Origin: Sinosporangium album | GTDB lineage: Bacteria > Actinomycetota > Actinomycetes > Streptosporangiales > Streptosporangiaceae | DNA: 64,000 bases | Direction: 5' to 3' | Assembly (NCBI RefSeq): GCF_900100605.1 | Contig: NZ_FNCN01000019.1 | Coordinates: 53,769 to 117,768 of the forward strand | Part shown: piece after piece, positions 49,211 to 56,693 of the stretch | Position numbering within the stretch: the first letter of the stretch is position 1 | Layout: each line of letters begins with the position of its first letter | Notes under the pieces: generated by a model | The model's database searches: none | The model's input: only the letters and a program-made list of their open reading frames with translations | What the model was told of the DNA's origin: nothing | Position numbers and translations under genes: made by a program

Positions 49211-50923
49211 TCAGGCGCGCAGGCGGCCGGAGTCGTGCACGATGCGCCCGCCGAGCATGGTCAGAGCGACCTCGGTGCCGGGCAGCGCGTCGACGGAGGT
49301 GGTGAGGGGGTCGCGGTCGACGACGATCAGGTCGGCGTGGGAGCCGGGAGCCAGGGTGCCGATGCCGTCGAAGCGGAGGATGCGCCCGCCGGAGCGGGTC
49401 CACATGTCCAGGGCCTGGGTACGGCTGACGCCGTGGCCCGGCGAGGTGTGAACACGTCCGCTCGCCACGAAGTACGGTTCCTCGGCGATCGCGATCTGCT
49501 CGAAGGGGTTCTTGGGCCCCCAGTCGCTGCCGCAGCCGACGGTGAGACCGGTGTCGATCAGCCGCTTGATCGGGACGAGATCGCGCCAGACGTGCTTGCC
49601 CATGCGTTCGCCGTACACCTCGCCCTTGGCCCAGCCGAAGCCGGGGCAGGTGGTGAGGTCGAAGCCGAGGTTCTGGTACCGGCGGGCCTGCGGCCCGTTG
49701 ATCAGCGCCGCGTGCTGGATGATCCATCCGCGCCGCCGTACCTCGTCGGCGAACTCGGGCGCCTCCAGGATGGAGAGGATCACGTCGTGGTCGCCGTAGC
49801 CGCCGGCCAGGAAGTTGGCGCGGATGCCGCGGTCGAGGCAGTAGGCGGCGAAGGTGCGGATCTTCTCCTCGGAGATGAACGCCGTGCCCTTGGTGGGCCG
49901 TCCGAAGGGGTCGGAGTACGGCTCCGGCGCCATCATGTGGCCGGGCCACGCCGGCCCGCCGGAGGCGGACAGGGTGAGGCCGAACACGCGGAGCATGTCG
50001 TCGCCGTCGCCGAGTTCCTTGGTCAGGCTCTCCAGGGTCGCCTGGAATTCCGGCATGCTCTTCGGCTGGAAGGGCGGCCGGGCGCACATCTCGACCTCCA
50101 TGGAGATCGCGACCCGGGTGGTGAGCTCTCCGGCGGCGTGGAGAGCGCGGTAGGCGTCGAGGAATTCGAACGTCACGTTGTGCGGTTCGTAGACCGTGGT
50201 GACGCCGCGCCGGTTGTAGGTGGCCATGGCGTCGCGGGTGACGCCGGGCAGGTCGACGGCGGGACGCGGAAGCTGGGTGAGGATCTGCGTCCAGAACGGG
50301 TCGTAGTTGTAGATCTGGTTGACCGCGCCGCGGAGGATGCCGGTGAGGGACCCTGTGTGGTCCTTGTCGAGGGTGACGTCGCAGACCTGGTCGGGGATGA
50401 AGTCGGTGAGTCCGACGGCGCGCAGTCCTGCGGTGTTGAACACGCACACGTTGGGGGTGACCGGCGCCCATGCCTGGATGAGGACGGGGTGGTCGGTGGT
50501 GGCCCGGTCCAGGATGTGCCGGTCGGGCAGGACGCCTTCGGCGAGGTCGCGGTAGGACCTGCGCAGGAAGTAGAACGGTTCGCCGACGGGGGTCGTCATG
50601 ATCCACGTGCCGGGCGGGACGGTCTTGGCTCGTGCGGCGATGCGGGCCACGATGTCGTCGTGGTCGACGGCGTCGGTAAGGTCGACCAGCGGGGTGATCT
50701 GCCCGGCGTGCTGCATCATGTGCGGGTGGATGTCGATCAGGCCGGGCATCACCGACAGGCCGTCGAGGCTGATCTCGCGGCCTTCGCCCAGTTGGGCCCG
50801 GAGCGTCGCGCGGTCTCCGGTCGCGGCGACCTTCCCGTCGCGCAGGAGGATCGCCTCGCTCGGCTTTCCTCCGTCAAAGGTGTGGACCGTTCCATTGTGC
50901 AGCAGGATCGGTTCGCTCGACAT
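49211..50923 (-). CDS. YtcJ-like amidohydrolase (Amidohydro_3)
   Basis: A 570-residue metal-dependent hydrolase of the amidohydrolase superfamily. It has the metal-binding DIHPHMMQHAG, later His in IIQHAALINGP, and the terminal Asp in VGCGSDWGPKNPFEQ, followed by GTLAPGSHADLIVVDRDP. Members hydrolyse N-acyl, formyl or cyclic amides. ATG 50923 follows GGAGG; it sits 4 bp after the stop of the FAD oxidase gene. In the island it could open or trim a nitrogen-containing intermediate. Confidence 0.9.
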   Translation of the reverse strand: MSSEPILLHNGTVHTFDGGKPSEAILLRDGKVAATGDRATLRAQLGEGREISLDGLSVMPGLIDIHPHMMQHAGQITPLVDLTDAVDHDDIVARIAARAKTVPPGTWIMTTPVGEPFYFLRRSYRDLAEGVLPDRHILDRATTDHPVLIQAWAPVTPNVCVFNTAGLRAVGLTDFIPDQVCDVTLDKDHTGSLTGILRGAVNQIYNYDPFWTQILTQLPRPAVDLPGVTRDAMATYNRRGVTTVYEPHNVTFEFLDAYRALHAAGELTTRVAISMEVEMCARPPFQPKSMPEFQATLESLTKELGDGDDMLRVFGLTLSASGGPAWPGHMMAPEPYSDPFGRPTKGTAFISEEKIRTFAAYCLDRGIRANFLAGGYGDHDVILSILEAPEFADEVRRRGWIIQHAALINGPQARRYQNLGFDLTTCPGFGWAKGEVYGERMGKHVWRDLVPIKRLIDTGLTVGCGSDWGPKNPFEQIAIAEEPYFVASGRVHTSPGHGVSRTQALDMWTRSGGRILRFDGIGTLAPGSHADLIVVDRDPLTTSVDALPGTEVALTMLGGRIVHDSGRLRA

Positions 50924-50927
50924 AGTG

Positions 50928-52250
50928 CTAAACCTCCACGACATGGCCGAATCTGAGCAGGCCCTGCGGGTCGTAGACCCGCTTCAGAGCGGCCAGCCGC
51001 CCGTACGTTTCCGCAGTGTATGCACGCCTCGGGTCGCCCTGGCCGCAGAAGTTGAGCAGCGTGCCACCGGTGTGGCTCGCGGCGACGGCGTTGGCGACGG
51101 CCGCTCCCGCGGTCGCCGTGTACTCGGGGAGCCCGACGGACAGCAGGCAGAATTCGGCGTCCCGCCCGCCGACGGCGTTCGGGATCTGGGGTTCCCGGGC
51201 CGCGGCTCCGCCGAGATGGCGGATCTCCACCAGGTCGAGCGGCAGCTCGACGTCAGGGCCCGCGGCGGCGAGCAGGTCGCCCACGGGCAAGTCGCGCAGC
51301 AGCACGCAGTACTCGCCGAAGTCCAGCGGATTCGGAGGGTCGTTGTGGATGGCGCCGACCTCGGTGTAGGGGCGTTCGCGCAGCTCGTCGAGGAGGACCG
51401 TGCCCATGCGGCGCAGCGGCGCGACCAGGGCGGCCCCCTCCTCGGCGCTGCCCAGGTGGGCCATGCGCAGGTGGACGACGACCCGTCCGCGGATCTGCTC
51501 GGGCAGCCCCGGCGCGTCGGGGAGACGCAGGATCGCGATGGACGAGGTCGTCTCATCCGGCAGTCCGGTCACCCAGTCGCGGTAGGCGTGGAGCAGGTCC
51601 TCGGCCGACTCGCCGGCGAAGTAGACGCCACCGGCGTAGAACCGGGCGACGGGCACCAGGCCGATGACCATCGAGGTGACGATCGCGAGGTTGCCCTTGC
51701 CGCCGCGCAGCCCCCAGAACAGGTCCGGCTCGCGCTCGGGGTCCACCGTGCGCGTGACGCCGTCCGGGGTGACCACTTCGAAGGAGCGCACATGGTCGGC
51801 TGCGTAGCCGTACTTGCGCGACATCGGACCGAGTCCTCCGCCGAGGGTGAACCCGATGGCCCCGACGCCGGGGAACGACCCGTTGAGTGGGGCCAGGCCG
51901 TACGGCGTGGTGGCCTTGATCACCTCGCCCCAGGTCGCTCCCGCCTCGATCCGCGCGGTGCGCGCGCCCGGGTCGACGGTGACCGCGCGCATGCCCCGGG
52001 TGCTGACCAGCAGCGCCCCGGCGACGTCGGCGGTCAGCCCGTGGCCGGTGGCCTGTACGGCGACGCCGAGTCCCCGTTCGCGGGCGTGGCCGAATGCCGC
52101 GGCCACGTCGTCAGGGCAGGTCGCGCGGACCGCGAGGTCCGGGGCGAGGGTGAAGGCGGTGTTGTACGCGAGGGTCTCGGCTGCGAGGCCGGGGTCGCCG
52201 GCCCGCAGCACAGAGCCGCGGAGCCGGCGCGCTAAGGCCTCGGCCGTCAT
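50928..52250 (-). CDS. FAD-linked oxidase of the 6-hydroxynicotine oxidase / BBE type
   Basis: A 440-residue FAD_binding_4 oxidoreductase. VQATGHGLTAD supplies the His expected to hold FAD covalently, and GFTLGGGLGPMSRKYGYAADHV is the second flavin signature; FWGLRGGKGNLAIVTSM is typical of the family. The C-terminal VYDPQGLLRFGH is the BBE-like end. Relatives oxidise amines, alcohols or sugars. It overlaps the FAH gene by ATGA, so these are co-translated. Confidence 0.9.
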   Translation of the reverse strand: MTAEALARRLRGSVLRAGDPGLAAETLAYNTAFTLAPDLAVRATCPDDVAAAFGHARERGLGVAVQATGHGLTADVAGALLVSTRGMRAVTVDPGARTARIEAGATWGEVIKATTPYGLAPLNGSFPGVGAIGFTLGGGLGPMSRKYGYAADHVRSFEVVTPDGVTRTVDPEREPDLFWGLRGGKGNLAIVTSMVIGLVPVARFYAGGVYFAGESAEDLLHAYRDWVTGLPDETTSSIAILRLPDAPGLPEQIRGRVVVHLRMAHLGSAEEGAALVAPLRRMGTVLLDELRERPYTEVGAIHNDPPNPLDFGEYCVLLRDLPVGDLLAAAGPDVELPLDLVEIRHLGGAAAREPQIPNAVGGRDAEFCLLSVGLPEYTATAGAAVANAVAASHTGGTLLNFCGQGDPRRAYTAETYGRLAALKRVYDPQGLLRFGHVVEV

Positions 52251-53077
52251 GGCCTGGCCGCCGCGTCGGTGACGGGGTTGCGCAGCACCCCGATCCCTTC
52301 GATCTCCACCTCGATGACGTCACCGGGGGTGAGGAGCTTGGGAGGGGTGCGGGTGAAGCCGACACCGGAGGGCGTGCCGGTGGCGACGACGTCGCCGGGG
52401 CGCAGCGACGAGGTCTGCGAGATGTAGGAGAGGATCCGGCTGACCGAGAAGATCATGTCGGAGGTGTTGCCGTCCTGCATCAGCTCGCCGTTGACCTTGG
52501 CCGTGAGCCTCTTGCCGTTGGGCGACTCCATTTCGTCGGCGGTGACCACCACCGGACCGATCGGGCCGCTGCGGTCGGGGTTCTTGCCGAGCGTCCACTG
52601 CGTGGTGTCGAACTGCCGGTCGCGGGCGCTGATGTCATTGAAGACGGTGTAGCCGAGCACGCCGGCCATGGCCTTGTCGCCGTCGACGTCGGTGAGCGTC
52701 TCGCCGACGATCACGGCGAGCTCGACCTCCCAGTCGAGGCCCTTCTCGATGGCGGGGACGGGGATCGACTCGCCGTCGCAGACCAGCGTCGACGCCCAGC
52801 GGCCGAAGACCGTGGGGTAGTCGGGGACCTGGGCGTTGGCCTCCTCGGCGTGGGCGAGGTAGTTCAGTCCGACGCAGAAGACCCTGGTGGTCTCGGGAAC
52901 GGGCGGGACCTGGGTGAGTCCGGCGACCGGCACGGAGGCGCCGCTGGGGGCCTCGGCGAGGTAGCGGGAGGAATCCGCGTAGAAATCGTCGATCGGCGCG
53001 ATCGGTACGACCGTGTCGTCATCCTGTAGGGCGCCGACGTAGCGGACGTTCCCCTGGAGGAACCCGATGAGTTTCAT
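52247..53077 (-). CDS. Fumarylacetoacetate hydrolase (FAH) family enzyme
   Basis: A 276-residue enzyme whose acidic metal site is seen in DWEVELAVIVG and FNDISARDRQ, with the family end GDVVATGTPSGVGF and VEIEGIGVLRNPV. Members cleave or decarboxylate and isomerise dioxo acids produced by aromatic ring cleavage. ATG 53077 has AAGGAG 4 bp upstream. First gene of the second minus-strand unit of the island. Confidence 0.92.
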   Translation of the reverse strand: MKLIGFLQGNVRYVGALQDDDTVVPIAPIDDFYADSSRYLAEAPSGASVPVAGLTQVPPVPETTRVFCVGLNYLAHAEEANAQVPDYPTVFGRWASTLVCDGESIPVPAIEKGLDWEVELAVIVGETLTDVDGDKAMAGVLGYTVFNDISARDRQFDTTQWTLGKNPDRSGPIGPVVVTADEMESPNGKRLTAKVNGELMQDGNTSDMIFSVSRILSYISQTSSLRPGDVVATGTPSGVGFTRTPPKLLTPGDVIEVEIEGIGVLRNPVTDAAARP

Positions 53078-53237
53078 TCGTTCTCCTTGGACGTTGTCCC
53101 GCCGGTGGCGGGGAGAGGGTGGTCCGGGCAGGCGGTATCGGCCTTGTGGGACGCGTGGTGGGACGCGATGCGGTGGTCGCGTCGGACCGAAGGGGCCCGG
53201 ACGGCCCTACGGGTCAGTGGGCCGGTACGCCGGTGGC

Positions 53238-53265
53238 GCACGGGCAGTGCGCGGGCTGCCCGTGC
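53238..53265 (-). terminator. Hairpin between the DoxX and FAH genes
   Basis: Perfect 10-bp arms GCACGGGCAG (53238-53247) and CTGCCCGTGC (53256-53265) with an 8-nt loop, 13 bp after the DoxX stop. It probably ends or attenuates the VOC-DoxX transcript before the FAH operon. Confidence 0.6.
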
Positions 53266-53278
53266 CAGGAACCGCTGA

Positions 53279-53773
53279 TCAGGCGGGCCGGTGGCGGAGC
53301 GATCGCAGCACCGGAACGGCCGCCGCCACGAGGGCGAGCACGACCGCACCAGGCCCGACAGCCGCGGGCCACGGAGGCAGAAGCACCGCGTCCAGCGACC
53401 AGGCGCCCGGACCGGCGAGCGCGACCGCGGCACAGACAGCGGCGAGGAACAGGGGATATTCGCCGCCGCCCAGAGTGTTCCAGACGGTTCCAGCCTTGAT
53501 CACCATCGAGATGCCCGCCACGAGCATCGTGCCGATGGCCATCGCAGCCGCGAGCGGCGTGAGGAACCCGGCGAGCAGCAGCACGCCGGCGGCCAGCTCG
53601 CACAGGGCCGCGAGAACCGTCATGGCCCAGCCCGGCCGGTGACCGAGGGACTCGAAGAACACGGCGCTCGCCGAAAGCCCCGGACCCCGGAACCAGCCCA
53701 GCGACTTCTGAGCCGCATGACAGATGAGAATGACTCCGAGCACAAGGCGGAGGAGGGCAAGCGCAGCATCCAT
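53279..53773 (-). CDS. DoxX family membrane protein
   Basis: A 164-residue protein with four hydrophobic segments and the family pattern LLRLVLGVILICHAAQKSLGWF and TVLAALCELAAGVLLLAGF. DoxX-type proteins are linked to redox reactions at the membrane, including catechol- and thiol-related systems; the biochemical role here is unknown. ATG 53773 follows GAGGAG. It is 40 bp downstream of the VOC gene. Confidence 0.88.
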   Translation of the reverse strand: MDAALALLRLVLGVILICHAAQKSLGWFRGPGLSASAVFFESLGHRPGWAMTVLAALCELAAGVLLLAGFLTPLAAAMAIGTMLVAGISMVIKAGTVWNTLGGGEYPLFLAAVCAAVALAGPGAWSLDAVLLPPWPAAVGPGAVVLALVAAAVPVLRSLRHRPA

Positions 53774-53813
53774 CGTGGTTCTCCTCGGAAAGGACGGTAC
53801 AGCGGTCGCGCGA

Positions 53814-54341
53814 CTACTTGTCGACGTCGATGCCCTCAAGCAGGCGCGTGTCGACGTAGCCGGTCTTGCCGTACTTCTCGACCGAGGCGCGGACCTGCTC
53901 GACGAGCTCCTCGGCGGGGCGCGTGAGGTCAAGCCCCTCCAGGAAGCCCTGCTTGGCCTCAAGGCCCGTGGGCCAGTAGACCTCGCAGCGGTTGCCGTCC
54001 GGGTCGTAGAAGTAGACGCCGATGGCGTTGCCGTGAGTAACGGTGTACTCGATCTTCACGTCGTTCTCGACGAAGCGGCGGTAGAAGCCGAGCACGTCCT
54101 CCAGCGTGGAGCAGCGGAACGAGATCTGCTGCAGCCAGAGCTCGCCGTCACCGACGGTGCGCCCGCCGCAGAGGAGAACCTCGTGGTGCTCGATCTCGGG
54201 ACGGGAGCTCAGGAAGATCATCCCGTGCTCGCGGTCGTCGTCGGTGATCTGGAGCCCGAGGACATCCTTGTAGAAGGCCAGGGAACGTTCCATGTCGCGG
54301 ACGTGGATCCCGACGTGCGCGAGGCGTTCGATGGTCGGCAT
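53814..54341 (-). CDS. VOC-fold dioxygenase-like protein
   Basis: A 175-residue single-domain vicinal-oxygen-chelate protein annotated in relatives as catechol/biphenyl-diol dioxygenase-like. Metal ligands visible are H9 (LAHVGIHVRD) and the Glu in GNRCEVYW. The second-module His of classical extradiol enzymes is replaced by Gln (QQISFRC), which I recall as typical for this subfamily. Ring-cleaving activity is therefore possible but unproven. AGGGG precedes ATG 54341. Two 10-bp direct repeats lie in its promoter region. Divergent from the first Rid gene. Confidence 0.85.
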   Translation of the reverse strand: MPTIERLAHVGIHVRDMERSLAFYKDVLGLQITDDDREHGMIFLSSRPEIEHHEVLLCGGRTVGDGELWLQQISFRCSTLEDVLGFYRRFVENDVKIEYTVTHGNAIGVYFYDPDGNRCEVYWPTGLEAKQGFLEGLDLTRPAEELVEQVRASVEKYGKTGYVDTRLLEGIDVDK

Positions 54342-54360
54342 GTCACCCCTATACGTTCTA

Positions 54361-54382
54361 TTGATTAGGTTCGATTAGGATC
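54361..54382 (-). promoter_or_regulatory. 10-bp direct repeats upstream of the VOC gene
   Basis: GATTAGGTTC (54363-54372) is followed at once by GATTAGGATC (54373-54382), one helical turn apart. On the minus strand they read CCTAATCGAA-type units about 20 bp upstream of the VOC start. Probably an activator or regulator site; the protein is unknown. Confidence 0.45.
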
Positions 54383-54425
54383 GACCTGGCCGAACCCCCT
54401 TGTCAAGGGGATGCGGCACCTGTTT

Positions 54426-54443
54426 TGGTTATACCTGTTTCAT
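54426..54443 (+). promoter_or_regulatory. Predicted GntR site in the Rid/nitrilase promoter
   Basis: TGGTTATACCTGTTTCAT, 34 bp upstream of the first Rid start, matches 15 of 18 bases with a site over the start of the GntR gene (56587-56604, minus strand). The GGT-TAT-ACC core is the kind of short dyad used by FCD/FadR GntR regulators. A hairpin or dyad CCCCTT-GTC-AAGGGG lies just upstream (54396-54410). Confidence 0.6.
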
Positions 54444-54476
54444 CATGTTCACCTTCGCTTGTCCAGGAGGACACAC

Positions 54477-54869
54477 ATGGCGCGCGAACTTTCCAACCCG
54501 GCCGACCTGCACCCCGCCACCACCTACAGCCACCTGGCCATCGCCCAGGGCCAGACGCTCGTGTTCGTCGCGGGCCAGGTCCCCTTCGACAAGGACCGCC
54601 AGATCGTGGGCGGCGACAATCTGCGCGAGCAGACCCTCGCGGCCATGGCCAACGTGCACACCGCGCTGAAGGCCGCGGGCTGCGACTGGGACAACGTCGT
54701 GCGCAGGACGATCTACACGACCCTGCCCCACTCCCTGGAGGAGATCACCACGGCGGTAAGGGACGCGACGGGCGGCGCGGCCAACCCGCCTCAGTCGATC
54801 GTAGGCGTGAGCGGGCTGGCGCTTCCCGGCCTGCTGATCGAGGTCGAGTGCACCGCCGTACGGGACTGA
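54477..54869 (+). CDS. Rid (YjgF/YER057c/UK114) family protein lacking the catalytic Arg
   Basis: A 130-residue Rid-fold protein (GQVPFDKDRQIVGGD, AMANVHTALKAAGCDWDNVVR). The Arg of true imine deaminases, found in PARS-type motifs, is replaced by Gln (NPPQSIVGVSGL), so it belongs to a Rid subfamily without known imine deaminase activity. Some Rid relatives are 2-aminomuconate deaminases of aminophenol and nitrobenzoate pathways. AGGAGG lies 6 bp upstream of ATG 54477. It is followed by the nitrilase gene. Confidence 0.88.
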   Translation: MARELSNPADLHPATTYSHLAIAQGQTLVFVAGQVPFDKDRQIVGGDNLREQTLAAMANVHTALKAAGCDWDNVVRRTIYTTLPHSLEEITTAVRDATGGAANPPQSIVGVSGLALPGLLIEVECTAVRD

Positions 54870-54924
54870 TCGACACGGGACTGATCGACTTCGTGGTCAA
54901 CGGCTATTGATGGGATCTAGTGAG

Positions 54925-55782
54925 ATGTCGCAGAGTCTGACCGTTTCGTGCGTCCAGCTCAACGTGCACGACAACGACCGCGAGGGCACCGTCCGGCGAT
55001 GCCTCGACCTGGTCGACCGCGCGGCGGAGCAGGGCGCGAAACTGGTCGTGATCCCGGAGATGTGGAACGGTATAGGGTTCGCGGTGCCGGAGGGCGAGGA
55101 CATCGCCGAACCGGTGCCCGGCCCGTCCACCGATCTGCTCGCCGAACGCGCCAGGCGCCACGGGCTCTACATCGTCGGCTCGCTGTACGCCACGGCACAG
55201 GACGGCTCCCGCGTGAATCTGGCGCCGGTGATCGGTCCGGAGGGAACGGTCCTCGGCTCCTACGCCAAAAGCCACCTGTTCGACGCGCCGGGACGGGTCG
55301 ACATCCCGGTCGGCGTCAGGGAGTCGGACCGGGTGAGGGCTGGCAGCGACCTGCCGGTCATCCCGACCGAGTTCGGCCCGCTCGGCGTGGCGATCTGCGC
55401 GGACCTGCGGTTCCCCGAGGTCTTCCGGACGCTCGCCCTGCGCGGAGCGCGGATCATCGTCCTGCCCTCCGCGTTCCTGAGCCCGCGTATGGACCACTGG
55501 GAGTTCTTCATGCGCGCCCGCGCGACGGAGAACCAGGTCTACATGGTCGCCGCCAACCAGAGTGGCACCGAACCGGTGAGCGGTCTCACCTTCGTCGGCC
55601 GGTCCATGGTCGTGGACCCGTGGGGCACCGTGGTCGCCACGGCCTCGGACGGCGACTGCGTGGTGACGACACACCTCGACCTGGGGCTGATCGACCTCAC
55701 CCGTGAGCGCTTTCCGCTGCTGGCGCAGCGGCGGCCCGAGCTGTACGGCGAGCTCGTGTCACGCGCCACCGCGACGGGATGA
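54925..55782 (+). CDS. Carbon-nitrogen hydrolase (omega-amidase-like nitrilase superfamily)
   Basis: A 285-residue nitrilase-fold amidase with the Glu-Lys-Cys triad: Glu in VVIPEMWN, Lys in SYAKSHLFD and Cys in VAICADLRFPEVFR. The CxDLRFPE pattern is that of omega-amidases and Nit1-type enzymes, which hydrolyse 2-oxo-acid amides such as 2-oxoglutaramate to release ammonia. ATG 54925 is chosen over ATG 54910 because GTGAG precedes it; the site is weak. In the island it would release nitrogen from an acyclic amide intermediate. Confidence 0.9.
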   Translation: MSQSLTVSCVQLNVHDNDREGTVRRCLDLVDRAAEQGAKLVVIPEMWNGIGFAVPEGEDIAEPVPGPSTDLLAERARRHGLYIVGSLYATAQDGSRVNLAPVIGPEGTVLGSYAKSHLFDAPGRVDIPVGVRESDRVRAGSDLPVIPTEFGPLGVAICADLRFPEVFRTLALRGARIIVLPSAFLSPRMDHWEFFMRARATENQVYMVAANQSGTEPVSGLTFVGRSMVVDPWGTVVATASDGDCVVTTHLDLGLIDLTRERFPLLAQRRPELYGELVSRATATG

Positions 55783-55792
55783 GCACAACGAG

Positions 55793-55827
55793 GCGCCGCC
55801 CGTCCGACGATCTCGGACGGGCGGCGC
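55793..55827. terminator. Strong bidirectional hairpin terminator
   Basis: Perfect 15-bp arms 55793-55807 (GCGCCGCCCGTCCGA) and 55813-55827 with a 5-nt loop, between the nitrilase stop and the convergent GntR gene. Confidence 0.8.
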
Positions 55828-55868
55828 TTCAACGACGTGCGGCCTCCGGCCGGCCTCTAGTCGACCCT

Positions 55869-56588
55869 CTAGTCGACCTCGGCGGCGATCGGCGCGCCGG
55901 ACCGGTAGTCGAGCGTGTGCGCGCGGGCGGCGAGCTCGGCCTGGTCGGGGTCGCCGGAGATGATCGCCTGGACCAGGTCGACGTGCAGGTGCAGCCGGTG
56001 CTGCTTGTAGACGGCGTGCTCGTGGGGGCTCAGATCATGGGAGACGGCCAGCGCCTGGTCCTGGATGAACTGCGCCAGACCAATGTAAATCGTTTGCAGG
56101 ACTTTGTTGGCGACGATCTGGGCGATGCGCTCGTGCAACCGCCAGTTGGCGCGGAGGAAGCGCTCCGGGTCGGCGACGGCGTCGGACATCGCGTCGAGCA
56201 GCACCCGCAGGTCGGCGATGTCCCGTGCGCTCCGGTGCCTGGCCGCGTCGGCGGCCACCAGCGGTTCCAGGCTGTCTCTGACCGCGACGGCGTCGGCCAC
56301 CGTGACCGGCTCGCTGTGCACGGCCAGCAGGGTCTGCCCCAGCCGGACCACCGGGTCGGTCGGCGCCACGAAAAGTCCGCCTCCAGGCCCAGGACGCACA
56401 ACGACGCGGCCCTGCGACTGGAGCAGACGCACCGCCTCGCTCACGGTAGCCCGGGCGAGCCCGGTGTCCTGGCGAAGTTCGTCTTTGGTGGCGATGCGGT
56501 CGCCCGGCATCAGCCGACGACTCACGATCATTTCCTCTACGTGCCGTGCGAGTGCTTCCGCCTTGGGGACCCCGACTGCCAATGCCAT
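55869..56588 (-). CDS. GntR family regulator, FCD subfamily
   Basis: A 239-residue regulator with a winged helix (about 5-70; PGDRIATKDELRQDTGLARATVSEAVRLL) and a C-terminal FCD metal/ligand-binding domain (about 95-225) with its conserved Asp/His positions (RANWRLHERIA, HLHVDLVQAI). It sits in the centre of the island, divergent from the aldehyde dehydrogenase gene. ATG 56588 lacks a ribosome-binding site and a -10-like TATACT lies 6 bp upstream, so the transcript may be leaderless. A predicted binding site overlaps its own start. A 12-bp tandem duplication spans its stop codon. Confidence 0.92.
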   Translation of the reverse strand: MALAVGVPKAEALARHVEEMIVSRRLMPGDRIATKDELRQDTGLARATVSEAVRLLQSQGRVVVRPGPGGGLFVAPTDPVVRLGQTLLAVHSEPVTVADAVAVRDSLEPLVAADAARHRSARDIADLRVLLDAMSDAVADPERFLRANWRLHERIAQIVANKVLQTIYIGLAQFIQDQALAVSHDLSPHEHAVYKQHRLHLHVDLVQAIISGDPDQAELAARAHTLDYRSGAPIAAEVD

Positions 56589-56604
56589 GTAACCAGTATA
56601 ACCA
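56587..56604 (-). promoter_or_regulatory. Predicted GntR autoregulatory site
   Basis: On the minus strand TGGTTATACTGGTTACAT overlaps the -10-like TATACT and the ATG of the GntR gene. It matches the site before the first Rid gene in 15 of 18 bases, with TGGTTA repeated at a 9-bp spacing. The position suggests autorepression. Confidence 0.6.
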
Positions 56605-56649
56605 TCACATTCTCTCATTACCTCTTGACAGCCCAAACTGGCCTGACCG

Positions 56650-56664
56650 ATGCTCATTGAGCAT
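56650..56664. promoter_or_regulatory. 15-bp perfect dyad ATGCTCA-T-TGAGCAT
   Basis: Perfect 7-bp arms around one central base, 30 bp upstream of the aldehyde dehydrogenase start and 62 bp upstream of the divergent GntR start. It differs from the TGGTTATAC sites, so it may bind another regulator or be a second-class GntR site. Confidence 0.5.
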
Positions 56665-56693
56665 AATCAATCGAATGTTTTCTGGGGGATTTC

